NCBI GenBank assembly: GCA_937902695.1
Contig: CALFNI010000556.1
Location: 1-12,789, forward strand
Direction: 5' to 3'
Length of the DNA stretch: 12,789 nucleotides
From: an uncultured Rhodanobacteraceae bacterium
GTDB taxonomy: Bacteria; Pseudomonadota; Gammaproteobacteria; Xanthomonadales; Rhodanobacteraceae
In this document: one piece after another, positions 6,187-12,789 of the stretch
Layout: each line of letters starts with the position of its first letter
Position numbering within the stretch: position 1 is the stretch's first letter
Notes under the pieces: model-generated
Told to the model about the DNA's origin: nothing
What the model saw: the letters and a program-made list of their open reading frames with translations, nothing else
Database searches by the model: none
Position numbers and translations under genes: made by a program

Positions 6187-7314
6187 ATGAAATCACGTAC
6201 TTCCTTCGGCCAGCGCACGCTGCCGCGCGAGTACTTCGTTTCCGACGATGTTTTCCGCGCGGAGCGCGAGCGCATCTTCTACGAATCGTGGCTGCTCGTC
6301 GGGCATGTTTCGGAGCTCGACAAGGCGGGCGCGTATTTCCTGTTCGAGCTCGATCACGAAAGCGTGATCGTCGTGCGCGACGGCGCGGGCAACGTGCGCG
6401 CATTCCACAACCATTGCCGGCATCGCGGGAGCCGCCTGTGCCGCGAGGCGTCCGGCACGTTCGGCGCGACGATCCAGTGTCCGTATCACGCGTGGACGTA
6501 TGGCCTCGATGGCGCGCTCCGCACCGTGCCGGCGATGACGGACGTCGCCGGCTTCAGGACCACCGACTACCCGCTGCATCCGGTCGCGCTCGAGACCTGG
6601 CAGGGTTTCGTCTTCGTCAACCTCGCGCGCCGGCCGCAGCCGTTCGCCGAGGCGCTGCCGGCACTCGTCGGCAAGTTCGCGCATCGCCGGGCCGACGAGC
6701 TCCGCTCCGTGCATCGCAAGGTCTATGAGGTCGATGCGAACTGGAAGCTGATCTTCCACAACTTCAGCGAGTGCTATCACTGCCCGACCGTTCATCCGCA
6801 GCTCAACAGGCTGACGCCGTTCCGCAATTCCGAGAACGACCTCGACGAAGGCCCGGTGCTCGGCGGTCCGATGTGGATGACCAACCCCGAAGGCAGCATG
6901 ACGATGGGCGGCGCACGCTGCGCCCCGGCGTTTCCGGCGCTGTCGGCCGAAGAACGCGGCCGCGTCTATTACTACACGGTGTTTCCGAGCGCATTCGTTT
7001 CGCTCCACCCGGATTACGTGATGCTGCACCGCGCGTTGCCGGTCTCGCGCGGGCACACGCGCGTCGTCTGCGAGTGGTTCTTCCATCCCGACGCGATCGC
7101 GACGCCCGGCTTCGATCCGATGCCGGCGGTCGAGTTCTGGGATCTCACGAACCGGCAGGACTGGGAGCTTTGCGAGAACGCGCATCTCGGCGTCGTTTCG
7201 AACGCGTGGGAGCCCGGGCCGTATTCGGAGCTGGAGAGCCAGCTCGCGGCGTTCGATCGGCACTATCTCAGGGTCATGAATCCCGAGCCTGTCGCTGTGA
7301 AGGCGCGCGGCTAG
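6187..7314 (+). CDS. Rieske non-haem iron oxygenase, alpha subunit
   Basis: The product is 375 residues. The N-terminal Rieske [2Fe-2S] domain has Cys77-x-His79 and Cys98-x2-His101 (CRHRG and CPYHAW). The catalytic domain carries NWKLIFHNFSECYHCPTVHP, giving iron ligands His198 and His203, with Asp325 (RQDWELCE) as the likely third ligand. Position 195, which in most ring-hydroxylating dioxygenases is the Asp bridging the two metal centres, is Glu. Carnitine monooxygenase CntA and related quaternary-amine oxygenases have this Glu. Demethylation or C-N cleavage of a quaternary amine is therefore as likely as ring hydroxylation. No reductase, ferredoxin or beta subunit lies nearby, so electron partners must be encoded elsewhere. 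The start has no ribosome site, and translation may be coupled to the DUF3224 gene ending 9 bases upstream. Confidence 0.92.
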   Translation: MKSRTSFGQRTLPREYFVSDDVFRAERERIFYESWLLVGHVSELDKAGAYFLFELDHESVIVVRDGAGNVRAFHNHCRHRGSRLCREASGTFGATIQCPYHAWTYGLDGALRTVPAMTDVAGFRTTDYPLHPVALETWQGFVFVNLARRPQPFAEALPALVGKFAHRRADELRSVHRKVYEVDANWKLIFHNFSECYHCPTVHPQLNRLTPFRNSENDLDEGPVLGGPMWMTNPEGSMTMGGARCAPAFPALSAEERGRVYYYTVFPSAFVSLHPDYVMLHRALPVSRGHTRVVCEWFFHPDAIATPGFDPMPAVEFWDLTNRQDWELCENAHLGVVSNAWEPGPYSELESQLAAFDRHYLRVMNPEPVAVKARG

Positions 7315-7319
7315 TTCTT

Positions 7320-7344
7320 CCCTCTCCCGCTGCGCGGGAGAGGG
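7320..7344. repeat. REP-like palindrome A
   Basis: Two perfect 11-base arms, CCCTCTCCCGC and GCGGGAGAGGG, flank the loop TGC. The palindrome starts 5 bases after the Rieske oxygenase stop. The same unit with its flank (7320-7357) recurs as a near-identical direct repeat at 7456-7492. No T-tract follows on either strand, so it is not a standard terminator, though such stems can protect transcript ends. Confidence 0.8.
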
Positions 7345-7379
7345 AGAAAAGGCGCGCAGCTCACCGTGCGCTAGCTTTC

Positions 7380-7480
7380 CCCTCTCCCGCTCGCGGGAGA
7401 GGGTAGGGTGAGGGCAAGCGCGCGATGCGCTTCCACAAGCGGGCCCTCACCCCGGCCCTCTCCCGCTGCGCGAGAGAGGG
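7380..7480. repeat. Inverted pair of REP-like palindromes (REPIN-like doublet)
   Basis: A second palindrome (7380-7403, loop TC) and a third (7456-7480, loop TGC, one mismatch) face each other. The tail after the second, GGGTAGGGTGAGGGC, and the lead before the third, GCCCTCACCCCGGCCC, form a wider inverted repeat. Arms 7393-7415 and 7443-7466 match at about 21 of 23 positions apart from one extra base, around a 27-base centre. This arrangement is that of REP doublets mobilised by RAYT transposases. No RAYT gene is in the window. The doublet lies between the convergent Rieske oxygenase and glnS genes, a common place for REPs. Confidence 0.75.
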
Positions 7481-7510
7481 GGAAAGGCGCGCGGGATTGT
7501 CGGGGTCGGC

Positions 7511-9232
<1,722 letters not shown>

Positions 9233-9310
9233 TCGGGTAGGCCTGAGGCGGCCCTGGCGGTGCGTGACCGCTGAGTGTAGCCGAGCCGAATGCTCCGACG
9301 CGTCGCGCCG

Positions 9311-9622
9311 CTAGGCGGCCGCTTCCCTCGTGCGCTCGCCGTGCAGCGGTCGCAGGCGCAGGCGCACGGGACCGCGGACGTCGCCGATGTCGACGACCGA
9401 TTCGTGCTGGATGACTTCGATCGAGCCGGCTTCGGCCATCGCGGCGGCGACCGTGCGGACGGGACGCATGAGGTCCTGCCAGTGCGAGCCGAGGCGCATC
9501 GCGAGCATTCGCGCCGCTTCGCTCGGACAGATGCTGCGGCCGGGACCGCGCGCGGCCAACAGCTCCAGCACGCATGCGCGAATGCGCTCGGCGAGTTCGT
9601 CGTCGGGCAACACCAGGGCCAT
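9311..9622 (-). CDS. DUF3253 family small protein
   Basis: The product is 103 residues. The signature of DUF3253 is clear: an N-terminal helix (ELAERIRACVLELLAARGPG), then SICPSEAARML, a W-containing helix (HWQDLMRPVRTVAAAMAEAG), SIEVIQHE and a closing RGPVRLRLR. The layout looks like a small winged-helix domain, and the function of the family is not known. The ATG at 9622 has GAGG 5 bases upstream. The gene is divergent from the DUF2007 gene across 144 bases and reads toward glnS, with which it could be co-transcribed. Confidence 0.82.
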   Translation of the reverse strand: MALVLPDDELAERIRACVLELLAARGPGRSICPSEAARMLAMRLGSHWQDLMRPVRTVAAAMAEAGSIEVIQHESVVDIGDVRGPVRLRLRPLHGERTREAAA

Positions 9623-9766
9623 TGTGGCCTCGTTCTATGTGCAGGTTGGAGCAACACCCCGCGCGGCCGGACATTTCGTCCTCCACCACGCACCCCTCCC
9701 GGGCGCGCCGATCATAGCGTCACTCGGGTTTGCGTGCGACAGGCCATTCCGCTAGCGTTCGATCCC

Positions 9767-10030
9767 GTGAAGATACTTTACAGAGCCGAGAACATCATCG
9801 ACGCCAACCTCGTGCAGGCGGCGCTCGCCGACGCCGGCATCCCGGCGTTCGTTTCGGGCGAGTACCTGACCGGCGGGGTCGGGCAGCTGCCGGCACTCGA
9901 TCTGGTGACCGTGATGGTGGCCGGGCCCGATTTCGAGCGCGCCGCGCCGATCGCCGAGGGCATCGACGCGGAGCTGCGCCAGCGTCGCGGGCACGCCCGG
10001 CCGGCCACGATGAAGCCGTTCCCGGTCTGA
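9767..10030 (+). CDS. DUF2007-type small protein (putative signal transducing protein)
   Basis: The product is 87 residues. The pattern ILYRAENIIDANLVQAALAD, then AGIPAFVSGEYL and GVGQLPALDLVTVMVAGPDF with a closing helix, is the compact beta-alpha-beta DUF2007 fold. Its family start, a lysine/valine-rich strand followed by 'AENxxEAxLV', matches. This makes the GTG at 9767 the likely start even though no ribosome site is seen. The frame is open much further upstream, but those residues do not match the family and run antisense to DUF3253. The C-terminal tail after residue 75 (RRGHARPATMKPFPV) is an extension without clear structure. The molecular function is not established. Confidence 0.78.
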   Translation: MKILYRAENIIDANLVQAALADAGIPAFVSGEYLTGGVGQLPALDLVTVMVAGPDFERAAPIAEGIDAELRQRRGHARPATMKPFPV

Positions 10031-10033
10031 CGG

Positions 10034-10062
10034 CTGAGCCCGCCCTGCGGCTCTGCTAGGCT
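10034..10062 (+). promoter_or_regulatory. Weak candidate promoter of the apt operon
   Basis: TAGGCT (10057-10062) resembles a -10 box of the TAnnnT form and is followed by a start codon 35 bases on. CTGAGC at 10034-10039, 17 bases upstream, is a poor -35 match (three of six). It is the best candidate in the 66-base gap before the exported-protein gene. Confidence 0.3.
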
Positions 10063-10096
10063 TGCGGCGCCCGCGCCCGGCACCGAAGAGTCCGTC

Positions 10097-10750
10097 ATGA
10101 AAACGCTCGTCCTGCTCGCATCGATCGCGCTGGCCCCGCCGGCGTTCGCGGACGAGGCCATCAGCTCGACGCCGTACGCGACGCTGTACCAGGTGCTCTC
10201 GCCGGTCAACAAGATCGCGACCTACGATCACCTGGTCGCGATCGAGCGCATCGAGAGCAAGAACGCCGCGGTGCGGCCCGAGACGATCAAGGTCGTCATC
10301 TACGCGAAGTCGGGCGCGATCATCGTGCCTGTCGCGCCGAGCGGCGAGGTGAACTTCCCGGTCACCGATGCCCTTCGCGCCGAGAATCCGGCGGTCGAGA
10401 CGAACCAGCCGCGGGGCTCGCTCGCGCTGATCGTCAACGTCGCGCTCAAGATCGGCGATCGCCTGCGCGTGCCGTGGGCCGACATCGAAGCGGGACTCGC
10501 GCAGGTCAAGCAGTTCTATGCCGACACGCAAGGCTCGGCCGCGCCGACGATCAACGGCGTCGAAGCGCATTTCTCGGGCGGCAAGGAAGCGATGCTGACG
10601 ATCGAAGGCAAGAGCGAGCGCCTGCTGATGGCCGACTCTGCCGGCCGCATCGTCGTCACGCGCGAGATGGCGAGCGAGAATCCCGGTGCGGTGCTCGCGT
10701 TCTCGCGCGCACCGGCGTTCGTGGTGCCCTATTCCGACGACAAGAAATGA
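10097..10750 (+). CDS. Exported protein of unknown function
   Basis: The product is 217 residues. It begins with a classical signal peptide: Lys2, a hydrophobic core (TLVLLASIALAPP) and an AFA|D cleavage site after residue 18. The mature protein of about 199 residues should be periplasmic. It has no transmembrane segment and no cysteine. Regions of note are YQVLSPVNKIATYDHL, VVIYAKSGAIIVPV, FPVTDALRAENPAVETNQP, and a C-terminal strand-rich part (EAHFSGGKEAMLTIEG, GRIVVTREM). The alternation suggests a beta-sandwich. I do not recognise the family with confidence. A distant likeness to DUF2987 is possible. The stop overlaps the next gene's ATG by four bases, so it heads the operon that ends in apt. 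Confidence 0.8.
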   Translation: MKTLVLLASIALAPPAFADEAISSTPYATLYQVLSPVNKIATYDHLVAIERIESKNAAVRPETIKVVIYAKSGAIIVPVAPSGEVNFPVTDALRAENPAVETNQPRGSLALIVNVALKIGDRLRVPWADIEAGLAQVKQFYADTQGSAAPTINGVEAHFSGGKEAMLTIEGKSERLLMADSAGRIVVTREMASENPGAVLAFSRAPAFVVPYSDDKK

Positions 10751-11418
10751 CCGACAACGCCGTGAAGCCGACGCTCGTCATCGGCAACAAGAACTATTCG
10801 TCGTGGTCGCTGCGGCCGTGGCTGCTGATGCGCCATCACGGCGTCGCGTTCGACGAGGTGCGCCTGCCGCTCGACACGCCCGAGTTCGCCAGCGACATCG
10901 CGCGCTGGTCGCCGAGCGGTCGCGTGCCCGTGCTGCATCGGGGCGATCTCGTCGTCTGGGATTCGCTGGCGATCTGCGAGTACGTCAACGAGACATTCCT
11001 CGACGGCCGCGGCTGGCCGGCCGATCGCGAGGTGCGCGCCACCGCGCGCGCGGTCAGCGCCGAAATGCACTCGGGTTTCCAGACGCTGCGCGAGGCGCTG
11101 CCGTTCAACTGCCGGCGGCGGGCGCCCGTCAACGCGATGTCCGGCGAAGCGCGCGGCGAGATCGAGCGCATCATGCGCATCTGGCGCGAGTGCCGCGCAC
11201 GCTACGGCGCGGCAGGTCCGTTCCTGTTCGGCGCGTTCACGATCGCCGATGCGATGTACGCGCCGGTCGTGCTGCGCTTTCGCTCGTACGTGGTGGCGCT
11301 CGGCGCCGTCGAGCGCACCTACTCCGATGCGATGCTCGCGCTTCCCGCGCTCGGCGAGTGGCTGGCCGCGGCAGAAGCCGAAGGCATGCCGCTGCCGAAA
11401 TACGACAAGATCGCCTGA
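10747..11418 (+). CDS. Glutathione S-transferase family protein
   Basis: The product is 223 residues. The N-terminal thioredoxin-fold domain has NKNYSSWSLRPWLLM, where Ser19 or Ser21 takes the place of the catalytic serine in zeta-like and YfcF-like enzymes. A cis-proline follows in GRVPVL (Pro61), and VWDSLAI carries the Asp72-Ser73 glutathione contact. The C-terminal helical domain includes GPFLFGAFTIADAMYAPVV with the conserved FxxADxxxAP capping motif. It should bind glutathione in the cytoplasm, with an unknown substrate. The ATG at 10747 overlaps the previous stop (ATGA), and the gene's own stop shares one base with the next ATG (TGATG). It is only distantly like the YfcG-type enzyme at 2305-3006, so the two are not a recent duplication. 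Confidence 0.9.
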   Translation: MTDNAVKPTLVIGNKNYSSWSLRPWLLMRHHGVAFDEVRLPLDTPEFASDIARWSPSGRVPVLHRGDLVVWDSLAICEYVNETFLDGRGWPADREVRATARAVSAEMHSGFQTLREALPFNCRRRAPVNAMSGEARGEIERIMRIWRECRARYGAAGPFLFGAFTIADAMYAPVVLRFRSYVVALGAVERTYSDAMLALPALGEWLAAAEAEGMPLPKYDKIA

Positions 11419-12332
11419 TGCAGCAGGACATCCCACGCCGCGCGCTGATCGAGATGATCCTGGGCGCCGCGGCGATCAGCACGACCAGCCTGTTCGTCAA
11501 GGTCGCGCATGTCGGGCCGACGGTCTCGGCGTTCTATCGCATGGCCTTCGGCGGCGCGATGCTGCTGGTCGGCCTCGTTGCGCTCGGGCAATGGAAGCGC
11601 GTCAGGCTTGCCGAGATCGCCTGGCTGACGATTCCGGCCGTCGCGTTCGCGGCCGACCTCATGCTCTGGCATCGCAGCATCCTCTACGTCGGGCCCGGCC
11701 TCGCGACGCTGCTCGGCAATTTCCAGGTGTTCCTGATGGCGCTCGCCGGATTCCTGATCTACCGCGAGCGGCTCGGCTGGCAATTCATGCTCGGCGTCGC
11801 GCTCGCGTTCGTCGGCCTGTACCTGCTCGTCGGGCTGGATTGGAGCCGGGTCAGCGAGCGGTACCGTCTCGGCGTCGTGCTCGGCGTCGCAACCGGCGTC
11901 GCGTATGCGATCTACATGCTGTCGACGCGCCACGCGCAGCGCGCCGGGCACGTGCGCATCGCGCCGGCGCAACTCCTCTGCGTGAGCTCGCTGCTGTGCG
12001 CGATGATCCTGGCGATGGCCGCGCTCGTCGAAGGCGATTCGTTCGTCCTGCCGGATACGCAGACGTGGTCCGCGCTGCTCGGCCTTGGCTTCTTCGGCCA
12101 GGTGCTCGGCTGGGTGCTGCTGACGCGTGCGATGCCGCAGCTGCCGGCGTCGCTGATCGGATTGCTGCTGCTGCTGCAGCCCGCGCTGTCGTTCCTGTTC
12201 GACGTGATCCTGTTCGCGCGGCCGACGCGCGCGCTGGACTGGATCGGCGTCGGGCTCTCGCTGGTCGGCATCTTCATCGGCTCGTATCGCCGGCCCGCGC
12301 CCGCGGCCGAGCCTGCGCCGGAGAGCGCATGA
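11418..12332 (+). CDS. DMT superfamily (EamA) membrane transporter
   Basis: The product is 304 residues with about ten hydrophobic segments in two similar halves, the EamA layout of the drug/metabolite transporter superfamily. The first half opens with LGAAAISTTSLFVKVAHVGP and includes FYRMAFGGAMLL, then FAADLMLWHRSILYVGPGLATLL with FLIYRERLGW. The second half ends with the LPASLIGLLLLLQPALSFLFD block and a last helix (WIGVGLSLVGIFIG), before a Pro/Ala-rich cytoplasmic tail. Family members export metabolites or take up small solutes, and the substrate cannot be inferred. The ATG at 11418 shares one base with the preceding stop. The stop overlaps the apt start by four bases, so translation is coupled on both sides. 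Confidence 0.92.
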   Translation: MQQDIPRRALIEMILGAAAISTTSLFVKVAHVGPTVSAFYRMAFGGAMLLVGLVALGQWKRVRLAEIAWLTIPAVAFAADLMLWHRSILYVGPGLATLLGNFQVFLMALAGFLIYRERLGWQFMLGVALAFVGLYLLVGLDWSRVSERYRLGVVLGVATGVAYAIYMLSTRHAQRAGHVRIAPAQLLCVSSLLCAMILAMAALVEGDSFVLPDTQTWSALLGLGFFGQVLGWVLLTRAMPQLPASLIGLLLLLQPALSFLFDVILFARPTRALDWIGVGLSLVGIFIGSYRRPAPAAEPAPESA

Positions 12333-12789
12333 GCGTCGATCTGTCGCGCTACGTGCGCGACGTCGCCGATTTTCCGAAACCCGGCGTCGTCTTCAAGGAT
12401 CTGACGCCGCTGCTTGCCGACGCGCGCGCATTCGCGGCGTCGATCGAGGCGCTCGTCGCGCCGTTTGCCGAAGCGGGCATCGAGCGGGTCGTCGGCATCG
12501 AGGCGCGCGGCTTCATCTTCGGTGCGGCCGCCGCGCATGCGCTCGGCGCGGGCTTCGTGCCGATGCGCAAGCCGCGCAAGTTACCGGCGAAGACGATCGG
12601 CGTCGACTACGCGCTCGAATACGGATCGGACCGGCTCGAGATCCACGCCGACGCGCTGGTGCAGGGCGAGCGCGTGCTCATCGTCGACGACGTGCTCGCG
12701 ACGGGCGGGACGCTCGCGGCCGCGGCGATGCTTTGCGAGCAGGCCGGTGCGCACGTACGTCGCGAGCTTGTCGCGCGTGTCGGCGATGT
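12329..12789 (+). CDS. apt: Adenine phosphoribosyltransferase, 3' end beyond window
   Basis: This enzyme converts adenine and PRPP to AMP in purine salvage, in the cytoplasm. The first 153 residues are present (the family has about 175-185). Visible family blocks are DFPKPGVVFKDLTPLL (14-29), VVGIEARGFIFGAA (54-67), RKPRKLP (80-86), TIGVDYALEYGSD and the PRPP-binding loop VDDVLATGGT (119-128). The ATG at 12329 overlaps the EamA stop as ATGA. The last ten or so codons after residue 143 (RRELVARVGD) do not show the expected strand with a V-x-x-x-x-V-I-E-L pattern. This may be normal divergence, a frameshift or an edge artefact. The C-terminus lies outside the window. Confidence 0.93.
   Translation, partial: MSVDLSRYVRDVADFPKPGVVFKDLTPLLADARAFAASIEALVAPFAEAGIERVVGIEARGFIFGAAAAHALGAGFVPMRKPRKLPAKTIGVDYALEYGSDRLEIHADALVQGERVLIVDDVLATGGTLAAAAMLCEQAGAHVRRELVARVGD

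Noticed and set aside
7320..7480. Rho-independent terminators between the convergent Rieske oxygenase and glnS genes
   Set aside because: The stems are strong, but neither strand shows a following T-tract. I left them as repeats.
7315..7510. CRISPR array from repeated CCCTCTCCCGC units
   Set aside because: There are only three units, each internally palindromic, with mixed orientation and unequal spacing and no cas gene. REP-like elements explain them.
9233..9310. tRNA or small RNA gene in the gap between glnS and the DUF3253 gene, and likewise in 9623-9766
   Set aside because: I looked for cloverleaf arms and GGTTCGAATCC-like T-loops and found none in these gaps.
9711..9716. TATGAT on the minus strand as -10 box for the DUF3253 gene
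   Set aside because: Five of six matches to TATAAT, but no convincing -35 at 16-18 bases and it lies 89 bases before the start. Too weak to list as a promoter.

Overview
The window is high-GC DNA, with sampled lines reading about 60% G+C at the far left and 70-75% over the main part. It codes densely on both strands in short operons. Bacterial-type GlnS, a YfcG-type glutathione transferase, a MocR regulator and REP-like palindromes of the CCCTCTCCCGC/GCGGGAGAGGG kind point to a beta- or gammaproteobacterium. I cannot place it more closely. No phage, IS, CRISPR, tRNA or rRNA gene is visible. Most of the window looks like ordinary housekeeping and accessory chromosome.

Left edge (1-1796): a minus-strand pair of von Willebrand A (VWA) proteins is coupled by an ATGA overlap. 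The downstream partner runs off the window edge and the upstream partner keeps only its C-terminal tail. Head to head with that tail lies a plus-strand NAD+ synthetase that has lost its N-terminal glutaminase domain. Both genes lose their 5' parts at the same place (about 820-875), and base composition also changes around there. This is a breakpoint or an assembly join, and it is the most anomalous spot in the window.

Middle left (1802-5696): a two-gene minus-strand operon (YfcG-like glutathione transferase, then a cupin dioxygenase-like protein) is divergent from a MocR/GabR-type regulator. The 89-bp gap between them holds a recognisable promoter and two inverted repeats. The regulator meets an NTF2-like DUF1348 gene tail to tail, sharing one CTAG. 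That gene is divergent from a small SAM methyltransferase.

Middle (5761-9232): a DUF3224 gene and a Rieske oxygenase alpha subunit follow each other closely. The oxygenase carries Glu at the usual bridging-Asp position, as in the carnitine/betaine group. Then come three REP-like palindromes between convergent genes, and glnS on the minus strand.

Right (9311-12789): two small divergent genes (DUF3253 and DUF2007 types) precede a tightly overlapped plus-strand operon: an exported protein of unknown function, a second glutathione transferase-like protein, an EamA/DMT transporter, and apt, which is cut by the window edge. The three junctions overlap by 4, 1 and 4 bases, so these genes are probably co-translated.

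I did not find a clear new defence or mobile system. The points most worth following are the breakpoint at 820-875, the MocR divergon, the Rieske subfamily assignment and the VWA pair.
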